Assembly (NCBI GenBank): GCA_964346145.1
Contig: CAYFTL010000003.1
Span: 1-64,000, forward strand
Source: CAYFTL01 sp964346145
GTDB taxonomy: Bacteria; Bacillota; Clostridia; Christensenellales; Aristaeellaceae
DNA: 64,000 nucleotides
Reading direction: 5' to 3'
How positions within the stretch are numbered: the stretch's first letter is position 1; every line of letters begins with the position of its first letter. Positions 25,727-34,191 of the stretch are shown here, piece by piece. The translations under genes were made by a program, and so were the position numbers. The notes under the pieces are model-generated. The model worked only from the letters and a program-made list of their open reading frames with translations, was not told where the DNA came from and ran no database searches.

Positions 25727-26737
25727 TTATTTTGCAGCGGCCTGTTGAATGGCAACAGCGATGGCAACCGTAGCGCCAACCATCGGGTTGTTGCCCATGC
25801 CGATCAACCCCATCATTTCCACGTGGGCGGGGACGGAAGAAGATCCGGCAAATTGAGCGTCCGAGTGCATGCGGCCCATGGTGTCGGTCATGCCGTAGGA
25901 GGCGGGACCGGCAGCCATGTTGTCCGGGTGGAGTGTACGGCCGGTGCCACCGCCCGAAGCAACGGAGAAATACTTTTTGCCGTTGTCTACCGACCATTTT
26001 TTGTATGTGCCGGCAACCGGGTGTTGGAACCGGGTGGGGTTGGTGGAGTTGCCAGTGATCGAAACGTCTACGCTTTCATGGCGCATAACGGCAACGCCTT
26101 CGCTGACGTCATCGCAACCATAGCAACGCACCTTGGCGTTATCGCCATCGGAATAAGCTTTTTCGCGAACGATTTTAAGTTCTCCGGTGGCGTAATCGTA
26201 TTTGGTCTCCACGTAGGTAAACCCATTGATGCGGCTGATGATCAGCGCGGCATCCTTGCCCAAGCCGTTTAAAATTACGTGCAAGGGCTCTTGGCGAACC
26301 TGGTTGGCTGTGCGGGCAATTCCGATGGCACCTTCAGCAGCGGCAAAGGATTCGTGGCCGGCCAGGAAGCAGAAGCAGGTGGTTTCTTCCCGTAGCAGCA
26401 TGGCGGCCAAATTTCCGTGGCCCAGGCCCACCTGGCGCTGATCGGCAACCGAACCGGGCACACAGAAGGTTTGTAAGCCCTCGCCGATGGCTTCGGCGGC
26501 GTCTGCAGCGTTGGTCAGGCCCTTTTTCAGAGCGATCGCGCAGCCGAGGGTATAGGCCCATACTGCATTTTCAAACGCTATGGGTTGAACCGAACGCACA
26601 ATGGAATCCACATCTACGCCTTTTTCCAGGCAGTAGTCGCGGACAGCTTCGAAATCTTTAAAACCGTACTGCTCGAGTACGGGCTGGATTTTACCGATAC
26701 GCCTTTCGTATCCTTCAAAACGAATCATATTATTCAC
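25727..26737 (-). CDS. GGGtGRT protein (conserved, function unknown)
   Basis: 336 residues containing VASGGGTGRTLHPDNMAAGP, the motif that names this conserved family of anaerobes. Other marked segments are VGLGHGNLAAMLLREETTCF, FLAGHESFAAAEGAIGIART and the cysteine pair VRCYGCDD. No signal peptide or membrane segment. Start may be ATG 26737 or the fourth codon, behind GAGGTGAATAAT. The gene lies 15 bases behind a NifU-like gene, the typical pairing. Glycine-rich loops suggest nucleotide or cofactor binding; the partner suggests an Fe-S or redox role. The reaction is unknown. Confidence 0.9.
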   Translation of the reverse strand: MNNMIRFEGYERRIGKIQPVLEQYGFKDFEAVRDYCLEKGVDVDSIVRSVQPIAFENAVWAYTLGCAIALKKGLTNAADAAEAIGEGLQTFCVPGSVADQRQVGLGHGNLAAMLLREETTCFCFLAGHESFAAAEGAIGIARTANQVRQEPLHVILNGLGKDAALIISRINGFTYVETKYDYATGELKIVREKAYSDGDNAKVRCYGCDDVSEGVAVMRHESVDVSITGNSTNPTRFQHPVAGTYKKWSVDNGKKYFSVASGGGTGRTLHPDNMAAGPASYGMTDTMGRMHSDAQFAGSSSVPAHVEMMGLIGMGNNPMVGATVAIAVAIQQAAAK

Positions 26738-26752
26738 CTCTGTTTATGTGGA

Positions 26753-27445
26753 TTATTCTTGACGGGGATCAATGTATTTGGCGGCGCCATCAAAGCGGCC
26801 GTAGGTGCCGACGTTGGAATCGTATGCTTCCTTGGGATCTACACCTTTTTTTATGGCTTCCATCATTTTGCCCAAGTGTACAAACTGGTAGCCGCAGATT
26901 TCATCGTCTTCGTCAAGGGCAATTTTCAGCACATAACCTTCGGCGATTTCCAGGTAACGGGGGCCTTTGGCTTTGGTACCATACATGGTGCCCACCTGGG
27001 AGCGCAGGCCTTTACCCAGGTCCTCAAGTCCGGCACCAATGACCAAGCCGCCTTCGGAGAATGCCGATTGCGTACGGCCATATACAATTTGCAAGAACAG
27101 TTCGCGCATAGCGGTGTTGATGGCATCGCACACCAAGTCGGTGTTCAGGGCTTCCAGAATGGTTTTGCCGGGCATTATTTCAGAAGCCATAGCGGCCGAG
27201 TGGGTCATACCTGAGCAGCCCAAGGTTTCGATGAGCGCTTCTTCAATGATTCCGTTTTTGACGTTCAGGGTCAGCTTGCAAGCACCTTGCTGAGGTGCGC
27301 ACCAGCCGACTCCGTGGGTCAGGCCGGAAATATCGCTAATCTCTTTGGCTTGTACCCATTTCCCTTCTTCCGGTATGGGAGCGGGGCCATGGTTACAGCC
27401 TTTTGCCACGCACACCATTTGTTCGATTTCGTGTGAATACTGCAT
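26753..27445 (-). CDS. Iron-sulfur cluster assembly scaffold-like protein (NifU-like)
   Basis: 230 residues. It carries cysteines in VCVAKGCNHGP, GWCAPQQGACK and TLGCSGMTHSAAMA, a layout of the NifU/IscU-like proteins paired with GGGtGRT proteins; LGCSGMT resembles the conserved scaffold helix start. It is larger than IscU (about 130), with an extra C-terminal half containing GYVLKIALDEDDEICGYQF. AGGGAGGA precedes ATG 27445. Probably delivers or holds an Fe-S centre for its partner at 25727; that is inference from pairing. Upstream sits a striking palindrome. Confidence 0.85.
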   Translation of the reverse strand: MQYSHEIEQMVCVAKGCNHGPAPIPEEGKWVQAKEISDISGLTHGVGWCAPQQGACKLTLNVKNGIIEEALIETLGCSGMTHSAAMASEIMPGKTILEALNTDLVCDAINTAMRELFLQIVYGRTQSAFSEGGLVIGAGLEDLGKGLRSQVGTMYGTKAKGPRYLEIAEGYVLKIALDEDDEICGYQFVHLGKMMEAIKKGVDPKEAYDSNVGTYGRFDGAAKYIDPRQE

Positions 27446-27532
27446 CGTTTGTCCTCCCTTTATACATGATATTTTAGCCCTTTTGCTATTTTACCCCATA
27501 AAAAGGGGCGCAAGGCGCCAATACCTTTGACT

Positions 27533-27538
27533 ATTATA
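27533..27538 (-). promoter_or_regulatory. Probable -10 box of the NifU-like/GGGtGRT operon
   Basis: TATAAT on the minus strand at 27538-27533, about 90 bases before the start codon. No -35 match at 17 bases; a palindrome lies just upstream, which would suit activator-dependent control. Confidence 0.5.
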
Positions 27539-27563
27539 TCATAGCTTGCGAAATTGCGCACAG

Positions 27564-27595
27564 TATGTGCATTTTTTAACGAAAAAATGCACATA
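27564..27595. promoter_or_regulatory. 14-bp perfect palindrome in a divergent promoter region
   Basis: TATGTGCATTTTTT, loop AACG, then the exact complement. It lies between the divergent NifU-like and hydratase genes. It may be an operator for a dimeric regulator or a terminator-like hairpin; the location upstream of a -10 box favours an operator. Confidence 0.6.
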
Positions 27596-27763
27596 TCGAG
27601 TTATAAAATGGAACCAGTCATTTAACAGGTGTTGCGAAAATGCAAAATATGCAAGAAGTGAAGGCGCACACTTTCATTTTTGGAGTTCATCCACTATACT
27701 ATATAGATAAAATAACCAATGAAGCAGTTGGCTTACTAAATAAATTACGGAGGTTGATTCCAT

Positions 27764-30007
27764 ATGGTAAAAATACAAAGTCAGCCCGCAGTATGGCGTG
27801 GGGGCGCTTTGCTTACAGGTGATATGCCGGCAGATGCAACTAGGAACAATACGATGGCGTATAGGATTTTGAATGCGCACAATACAAGTGAATCAAATCA
27901 AAACTTCAAAATTAAGTTTGATTCCATGGCTTCCCATGACATCACCTATGTAGGCATCATTCAAACGGCGCGAGCCAGCGGTATGAAAGAATTCCCTTTG
28001 CCATACGTTCTGACCAACTGCCACAACAGCCTGTGCGCAGTGGGCGGTACCATCAACGAGGACGACCACGCTTTCGGGCTTTCGGCAGCCCAAAAATACG
28101 GGGGCATTTTTGTGCCGGCGCACCAAGCGGTGATCCATCAGTATATGCGCGAGTGTATGGCCAAGTGCGGCGGCATGATCTTGGGCTCGGATAGCCACAC
28201 GCGCTACGGTGCACTGGGCTGCATGGGTGTGGGAGAAGGTGGCCCTGAGTTGGTGAAGCAGTTGCTTAAGAAGACGTATGACATCGCTATGCCTGAAGTG
28301 GTTGCGGTATATTTGTCGGGTGCGCCTCGAAAAGGGGTGGGTCCTCAGGATGTGGCGCTGGTCATCATCCGAGAAGTATTTCAATCCGGCTTTGTAAAAA
28401 ACAAAATCATGGAGTTTGTGGGACCGGGGATAGAGGATTTGAGCGTAGAATATCGACACGGCATTGATGTAATGACCACCGAAACCACCTGTTTAAGTTC
28501 GATTTGGTCGACCGACGACAAGGTACAAGCGTACCTAAAGCTTCACGGGCGTCCTCAAGATTATGCACAGCTTGGCCCGGAGGATGGTGCACTTTATGAC
28601 GGCGTTATTTGGGTGGATTTGTCTGCGGTTGAGCCTATGATCGCTTTGCCCTTCCATCCGAGCAACGCTTACTCCATCCGCGAATTTATAGACAATGCGG
28701 ACGAGCTGCTGGCCCAAGTAGAACAGAGGGCCACGGAAATCGTGGGCGACGGTGTTGAGCTTAATTTGCGCGACAAGATGCGCGACGGTAAAGTGTATCT
28801 GGACCAAGGAGTGATCGCCGGCTGTTCGGGAGGTATGTTTGAAAACCTGACAGCGGCGGCCGACATATTGGGGGACACGCCGGTAGGCGACGGCCGGTTT
28901 GCGCTAAGCGCTTATCCATCAAGTCAGCCGCAGAACTTGGCGCTGATCGAAGATGGCGCTGCTGCGGCGCTGATGAAAGTAGGTATCACGTGGCGCTCAG
29001 CCTTCTGTGGCCCCTGTTTTGGTGCGGGCGACGTACCCTCCAACGGCAGTTTATCGGTTCGCCATACTACCCGGAATTTCCCAAACCGGGAAGGTTCGAA
29101 ACCTTCTGAAGGTCAGATTTCCTATGTGGCGCTGATGGATGCGCGTTCGATCGCGGCAACGGCAAAAAATGTGGGCGTATTGACCCCGGCCACCGAAATC
29201 GATTGGCAGGAAAGAGAGCATCGTTATGTTTTTGATCAGTCTGTGTACGATGCGCGGGTGTACAACGGCTGGGGAAGATCTAAGCCGGAGGTAGAGCTAC
29301 AGTTTGGCCCGAATATTGCAGAGTGGCCCACAATGATTGCGTTGCCCGAAAACTTGCTACTTACCGTAGCTTCAGCGATATACGATGATGTGACCACGAC
29401 CGACGAGCTGATTCCCTCGGGGGAAACCTCGTCCTACCGCTCGAATCCGTTGCGCCTTGCCGAGTTTACCCTCTCGCGCAAAGATCCCGATTATGTGAAA
29501 AGAGCCAAAGCAAGCAAAGAATTGGAAGATATGCGCTTGGCCTTCCTGTCTGGCGAAGAGCTGAGCGAAGAGCTATTGCAAGAGCTGTCCTTAACCGGAA
29601 GGCCTGCTGATCAAGCGGCAAAGGATACAGGCCTAGGTTCTGCGATTTTTGCATTCAAACCGGGGGATGGTTCGGCGCGGGAACAGGCAGCGAGTTCACA
29701 GCGCGTGCTCGGCGGTGTAGCTAATCTGGTGGAAGAATACGCAACCAAGCGTTACCGCTCCAACGTTATCAATTGGGGCATGTTGCCCTTTGTGATGGAA
29801 GCTGCACGGACGAATCCGCTGCGTACGGGCGACCGATTGTTGATTTCGGGGGTCCGCAGTGCATTGGTCGAAGGCAAGGACCATATTCAAGCGGTTTTGA
29901 TTCGAGAAGGCCAACGTACAAATTTGCTGCTCGCATTGCCCAACCTTACCAAGGATGAGCGGGATATACTGCTGGCCGGTTGTCTGATCAATTATTATGC
30001 GCAATAG
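27764..30007 (+). CDS. Aconitase-family hydratase
   Basis: 747 residues with the aconitase fold. [4Fe-4S] cysteines can be placed in the VLTNCHNSLC or GALGCMG region, in IAGCSGGMFENL and in AFCGPCFGAGD. ILGSDSHTRYGALGCMG and FGAGDVPSNGSLSVRHTTRN are active-site segments, and SNVINWGMLPFV at about 670 marks the swivel domain. This branch is annotated simply as hydratase, and differs from AcnA and LeuC; the substrate is likely a small hydroxy-acid. GGAGGT precedes ATG 27764. Divergent from the NifU-like/GGGtGRT operon; no citrate-cycle genes are near. Confidence 0.92.
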   Translation: MVKIQSQPAVWRGGALLTGDMPADATRNNTMAYRILNAHNTSESNQNFKIKFDSMASHDITYVGIIQTARASGMKEFPLPYVLTNCHNSLCAVGGTINEDDHAFGLSAAQKYGGIFVPAHQAVIHQYMRECMAKCGGMILGSDSHTRYGALGCMGVGEGGPELVKQLLKKTYDIAMPEVVAVYLSGAPRKGVGPQDVALVIIREVFQSGFVKNKIMEFVGPGIEDLSVEYRHGIDVMTTETTCLSSIWSTDDKVQAYLKLHGRPQDYAQLGPEDGALYDGVIWVDLSAVEPMIALPFHPSNAYSIREFIDNADELLAQVEQRATEIVGDGVELNLRDKMRDGKVYLDQGVIAGCSGGMFENLTAAADILGDTPVGDGRFALSAYPSSQPQNLALIEDGAAAALMKVGITWRSAFCGPCFGAGDVPSNGSLSVRHTTRNFPNREGSKPSEGQISYVALMDARSIAATAKNVGVLTPATEIDWQEREHRYVFDQSVYDARVYNGWGRSKPEVELQFGPNIAEWPTMIALPENLLLTVASAIYDDVTTTDELIPSGETSSYRSNPLRLAEFTLSRKDPDYVKRAKASKELEDMRLAFLSGEELSEELLQELSLTGRPADQAAKDTGLGSAIFAFKPGDGSAREQAASSQRVLGGVANLVEEYATKRYRSNVINWGMLPFVMEAARTNPLRTGDRLLISGVRSALVEGKDHIQAVLIREGQRTNLLLALPNLTKDERDILLAGCLINYYAQ

Positions 30008-30249
30008 AAGCGAGTAGTTTTAGAAGGCACTTTACACACAAAGTTATTTTGGCAATTTGTGAACAATCTTTGAACATTTTCGGAGCATATGACTCTTAAC
30101 AAACGGCTGTATCCCCTAAAAATGTGGAGAATTCTTTTTTTCTCTGCGTATTCAAAAACAACGAAACTGTGAATTGTTATTTTTAGGGTGGTTAGAATTG
30201 TAAATTTGGTGTATAATAAATTTAACAAACAATGAAGGAGGCGACCCGT

Positions 30250-30660
30250 ATGATACAGGTAATCTTGGGTAAAAAAGGTAGCGGGAAAACCAAGCGTCTA
30301 ATCGACATGACAAACGATTCGCTTAAAGTGGAACACGGAAACGTAATTTTCGTCGATGATGACACTCGGTATATGTATGATTTGCGCCACCAAATCCGCT
30401 TTGTTGATGCAAGCGAATACAAAATCAATTCGGCAGACATGTTCTTTGGATTCATCTGCGGAATGCTTTCTATGAACTTTGATATTACGGCGATATTTGT
30501 AGATGCGTTCACCAGGCTCATCAAAACCGATCTTCAAGAGACCGAGGAGTTCTTTAACCGGTTGGAAAAATTGTCTGAATCTAGGAACATTAATTTTGTA
30601 ATCAGCGTTAGCGGTGATCCTGCCGAAATGCCTGAATTTATTACGCGCTACGCCATTTAA
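30250..30660 (+). CDS. Small P-loop ATP-binding protein
   Basis: 136 residues from ATG 30250, 9 bases behind AAGGAGG. Walker A GKKGSGKTKRLI near the start, Walker B-like ITAIFVDAF in the middle, and NFVISVSGDPAEMPEF as the sensor strand. Length and fold resemble small P-loop proteins annotated as twitching-motility PilT-like in Clostridia, but it lacks the PilT C-terminal domain and no pilus gene is near. Could phosphorylate or bind a nucleotide substrate. Followed 42 bases later by thrC, with a short hairpin over its stop, so co-transcription is possible. Confidence 0.75.
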   Translation: MIQVILGKKGSGKTKRLIDMTNDSLKVEHGNVIFVDDDTRYMYDLRHQIRFVDASEYKINSADMFFGFICGMLSMNFDITAIFVDAFTRLIKTDLQETEEFFNRLEKLSESRNINFVISVSGDPAEMPEFITRYAI

Positions 30661-30702
30661 AATGGAGCGCTTAAAACAATAATATGTTCGGAGAGTGGCA
30701 AA

Positions 30703-32205
30703 ATGCATTATGTGGATACGCGAGCTGGAGAGCAGCAAGTAAGCGCATCACAAGCCATTGTCCAAGGGATCTCTAAAAAAGGTGGGCTGTTTGTGCCCAC
30801 CTTTTTTCCACAGATTGACTTGGATTTTATCAAAAGCTTGTGCGATATAGATTACAAGAAGCGTGCTCAAGCTGTTCTGAGCCTCTATTTAACCGAATTT
30901 GCTGCCGAAAAATTAACGAAAATGGTAGAGAATGCTTATGGCATGAGCAAATTCACAAGTCAAGGTATAGCCCCGGTGGTTAAAGGAGCCGGGGGACAGA
31001 ACGTGCTGGAACTGTGGCACGGCCCCACCTTGGCTTTTAAGGATATGGCGCTGCAGCTGCTGCCCCATTTGATGATGGAGTCGGCAAAGAGTATGGGCGA
31101 AAATCGCGAAATCGTCATTTTGGTGGCGACATCCGGGGACACGGGTAAAGCGGCGCTGGAAGGGTTCGCCGATGTGAAGGGAACGCGTTGCACAGTATTT
31201 TACCCTAAAGAGGGCGTATCGGAAGCACAGCGCCTGCAAATGCTTACCCAGCAGGGCAACAATGTGTCGGTTATTGCGGTGCAAGGAAATTTTGACGATG
31301 CGCAAACTGGCGTCAAGAAAATTTTTACTGATGTAGATCTGGCGCAAACCCTGGCCGAGAAGGGCATAGCATTAAGCTCTGCAAACTCTATCAATTGGGG
31401 GCGCTTGGTTCCACAGATTGTCTATTATTTTTCGGCTTATGCAGATTGTATCAACAATGGGACGATTGCGTTGGGCGATGCTCTGAACTTTGTCGTCCCC
31501 ACAGGAAACTTTGGCAATATTTTGGCCGGGATTTATGCGAAACATATGGGGTTGCCGATAGGGCATCTGGTTTGTGCTTCCAACCGCAACAATGTGCTCA
31601 GCGATTTTTTACGCACCGGAGTATACGATGCGCGCCGTGAATTTTTTAAGACGAGCTCTCCTTCGATGGATATATTGATTTCTTCCAACTTAGAGCGCTT
31701 GCTGTTTGAACTGTGCGACCGGGATGGTGAAAAAGTTTCTGAGTGGATGGGTGAGTTGAACACTCAAGGGCATTATACGCTCGGGCCAAAAGAAATGGAG
31801 CGTATGCGCGGCCTGTTGTGGGGAAGCTGGGCGGATGATACGGATGTGGAGGATGCCATTCGAGAAACTTGGAGGAATGAAAGAATGTTAATTGATCCGC
31901 ATACTGCGGTGGCGATGAACGTGCTGGATCAATATACGGCCAAAACTGGAGACAAAACCCCATCGGTTGTGGTATCTACAGCTAACCCTTATAAATTTGG
32001 GCGTGATGTGGGCAAGGCGCTGCTGGGGCGAGAACAAATACAGAGTTTAAACGATTTTGAATGCTGCGACCGACTGGAACAATATACCGGTGTTATTGTG
32101 CCTAAAAGCATTCGCATGTTGCAGCAAAAGCCTGTTTTACACAAAGTTGAATGTACGCCGGAAACGATGAAATCCACTCTTTTAAATGAATTGCACACAC
32201 TCTAG
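30703..32205 (+). CDS. thrC: Threonine synthase
   Basis: 500 residues of the longer class II type found in Gram-negatives, yeast and many Clostridia. PLP lysine in GPTLAFKDMALQ, phosphate/substrate loop ATSGDTGKAALEG and NFVVPTGNFGNILAG glycine-rich PLP phosphate cup. It converts O-phosphohomoserine to threonine. CGGAGAG precedes ATG 30703. hom and thrB are not adjacent. Confidence 0.97.
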   Translation: MHYVDTRAGEQQVSASQAIVQGISKKGGLFVPTFFPQIDLDFIKSLCDIDYKKRAQAVLSLYLTEFAAEKLTKMVENAYGMSKFTSQGIAPVVKGAGGQNVLELWHGPTLAFKDMALQLLPHLMMESAKSMGENREIVILVATSGDTGKAALEGFADVKGTRCTVFYPKEGVSEAQRLQMLTQQGNNVSVIAVQGNFDDAQTGVKKIFTDVDLAQTLAEKGIALSSANSINWGRLVPQIVYYFSAYADCINNGTIALGDALNFVVPTGNFGNILAGIYAKHMGLPIGHLVCASNRNNVLSDFLRTGVYDARREFFKTSSPSMDILISSNLERLLFELCDRDGEKVSEWMGELNTQGHYTLGPKEMERMRGLLWGSWADDTDVEDAIRETWRNERMLIDPHTAVAMNVLDQYTAKTGDKTPSVVVSTANPYKFGRDVGKALLGREQIQSLNDFECCDRLEQYTGVIVPKSIRMLQQKPVLHKVECTPETMKSTLLNELHTL

Positions 32206-32242
32206 CATCTTAGACTTCAAGGAAAAAGGGAGATTAAAACAC

Positions 32243-32989
32243 ATGAAACTAGCATTGCAACTGTTTTCGTTGCGCAACGAATGTGCGGCCGATTTGCCGG
32301 GTACTCTCAAAAAAGTGGCGGATATGGGGTACGAAGGCGTCGAATTTTTTGGCAAGCCAAGCTATGGTGCTGATGAGCTTTCTGAAATGTTAAAAAATGT
32401 GGGACTTGAGATTTGTGGTTGGCACGTAGGCGTCGAAGTATTTGAAGAGGCAGTATTTCAGCAGACCGTAGATTTTCACAACAGGTTAGGGAATACACGT
32501 TTGGTTGTGCCTGGTTTGCCTGAGCATATGACCAGTTCGGTCGATGCGTGGCGCGAAACGGCTGGTTACTTTAACGATTTGAGCAAGCGCTTAGCACCTT
32601 ACGGAATTTATACGGGTTACCATAATCATGATACCGAATTTAAAGCATTGGACGGGGAAATGCCCTGGGATGTGATCATCGGCGAGACCAACGATAAAGT
32701 GATCGCACAGCTGGATAACGGCAACGCGATGTCGGGTGGTGCCGATTCGCTGGCGGTGCTAAAAGCCTATCCAGGCAGGGCCCAAACTTGTCACCTAAAA
32801 CCGTATTCGTTGCAGGATGGATTCGAGACCATGGTAGGCGAAGATGATGTTCCCTGGGCGGATTTTTTAGCTGAACTAAAAAGGCAGAATTCCACTCAGT
32901 GGGCTATTGTAGAATATGAAGCTGAAAAATATAGTCCACTGGAAGCTTGTGCGCTTTGCCTTGATAAGCTACGCAAAATTGGCTACTAA
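32243..32989 (+). CDS. Sugar phosphate isomerase/epimerase (xylose isomerase-like TIM barrel)
   Basis: 248 residues from ATG 32243 behind AAAGGGAG; the longer frame overlaps thrC and is not homologous. AP-endonuclease 2/xylose-isomerase-like barrel: MKLALQLFSLRNEC at the start, metal ligands in GYEGVEFFG, YTGYHNHDTEFK, AQLDNGN and TCHLKPY. Such enzymes (IolE/IolI, hydroxypyruvate or tagatose epimerases) act on sugars or inositols. The VEYE near the C-terminus is the last metal ligand. Substrate unknown; follows thrC by 37 bases. Confidence 0.9.
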   Translation: MKLALQLFSLRNECAADLPGTLKKVADMGYEGVEFFGKPSYGADELSEMLKNVGLEICGWHVGVEVFEEAVFQQTVDFHNRLGNTRLVVPGLPEHMTSSVDAWRETAGYFNDLSKRLAPYGIYTGYHNHDTEFKALDGEMPWDVIIGETNDKVIAQLDNGNAMSGGADSLAVLKAYPGRAQTCHLKPYSLQDGFETMVGEDDVPWADFLAELKRQNSTQWAIVEYEAEKYSPLEACALCLDKLRKIGY

Positions 32990-33218
32990 ACTGCTTGTCA
33001 TATCGGTCTTTTGTGAAAGTTTAAAAAGTTAAACAGGAAGCGAATGAGTTTTAAAGGACACAAACGGTAGAAATTGCAGAGATTATAAAAACAATCTCTA
33101 CTGTTGAAAGCTTTAGAAGATTGAGCAATATTAACCTCAATAAAATACAGCTTTCCCGAAACGCACAGGACTACGTTTTGTTTGGCTAGCAACAGGAGAG
33201 AGAGTTTCAAAATTTAAG

Positions 33219-33247
33219 GCCGCCACATTGATGTAGCGGTCTTTTTT
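33219..33247 (+). terminator. Terminator before the convergent GNAT gene
   Basis: GCCGCCACAT pairs with ATGTAGCGGT, followed by CTTTTTT; lies 230 bases after the isomerase gene. The stretch 32990-33218 has no gene; a 7-bp hairpin AGAGATT/AATCTCT sits at 33078-33099. Confidence 0.75.
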
Positions 33248-33270
33248 GATCAATCTTTATTGCTGTGCAG

Positions 33271-33744
33271 TTATAAGTTGTATACCATGATGAATTCTTC
33301 TTTGTTTTCGTCGACAATTTGAAAACCGATATTTTGATACATGCGCAACGCATAATTTTCTTTTTGAACAGCCAAAGAGACTTTCTTATATTTTTTCTCG
33401 TTCAATTTGCTTAAAATAGCTTCCATGAGCGCTGTGCCAATGCCATGGCCTCGGTATTCTTTGTAGAGCGAAATTGCAAATTCCGGAGTGTGGTTGTCTA
33501 TGCTGCCATAACCGGGAATATTTCTTACCCAAACAGCGCCAACGATTTTACCGTCTACTTCGGCGCACATGCAATAGTCATCTGGCATAGAACCGAAGCT
33601 TTGGATATATACCTGCAGCTCTGGGCGGTTGACCACAGATTTGGGCAGGAGATTATTCTGGTCCTTTTGAAAAATTGCTTCATATAAAAAATCGGTCAAC
33701 AACGGATATTCCGTTGGATTCATTTCTCTAATAATATAGTTCAT
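33271..33744 (-). CDS. GNAT-family N-acetyltransferase
   Basis: 157 residues from ATG 33744, seven bases behind GGAGG; ATG 33750 is only one base behind the site and therefore less likely. GNAT fold: acetyl-CoA pyrophosphate loop EYRGHGIGTALMEAIL, and ENYALRMYQNIGF in the last helix-strand, as in acetyltransferases acting on small amines or protein N-termini. KIVGAVWVRNI is the beta-4 region. Substrate cannot be told. Single gene, convergent with the upstream isomerase unit. Confidence 0.9.
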   Translation of the reverse strand: MNYIIREMNPTEYPLLTDFLYEAIFQKDQNNLLPKSVVNRPELQVYIQSFGSMPDDYCMCAEVDGKIVGAVWVRNIPGYGSIDNHTPEFAISLYKEYRGHGIGTALMEAILSKLNEKKYKKVSLAVQKENYALRMYQNIGFQIVDENKEEFIMVYNL

Positions 33745-33800
33745 TAACATACCTCCAGCACAAAAAGCAATCAGGAAATTGGAATTTTCTAGCGAATTAG

Positions 33801-34049
33801 TTAGCTATTTTTGATTTTGCTTTCAGCGCGTTGCTTTCTCCAGTTTCGAAATTTACCTATATTTTTGATGATGCGCACGATAAAACGTACCAGGGTCGGA
33901 ATGATTGCCAGCGCCACGATCGCAATTCCGATCCAGTTCCACATGCTTAACTGATTGTAATCAAGCTCAAACAGATACAAAACGGATATGATCATCAACA
34001 ATAGGTCTGTGATAATAGCGCGAATGTGTTGAAATTTGGTTTTTTTCAT
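33801..34049 (-). CDS. Small membrane protein, 82 aa, two transmembrane segments
   Basis: Two hydrophobic helices (about 14-30 and 38-58) joined by a short acidic loop, with basic ends (KKTKFQH and RNWRKQRAESK), indicating both termini inside. GGTGAG precedes ATG 34049. No family recognised. It lies between a terminator and the GNAT gene on the same strand. Confidence 0.62.
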   Translation of the reverse strand: MKKTKFQHIRAIITDLLLMIISVLYLFELDYNQLSMWNWIGIAIVALAIIPTLVRFIVRIIKNIGKFRNWRKQRAESKIKNS

Positions 34050-34140
34050 AAAATTCTCACCGCCAACTCTCGTATATTTGGTTTATGATACCATAGTCAT
34101 GCGGTGCCGATCAATAGCGCGAATGGATATTTGTACACAA

Positions 34141-34178
34141 AACAATGGTCAGCCACATATAAAAGGCTGACCATTGTT
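34141..34178 (-). terminator. Terminator of the 34192 mannosidase gene
   Basis: Perfect 14-bp stem AACAATGGTCAGCC / GGCTGACCATTGTT with a 10-base loop; on the minus strand TTTTG follows. Confidence 0.9.
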
Positions 34179-34191
34179 GTATTAAGTTATG

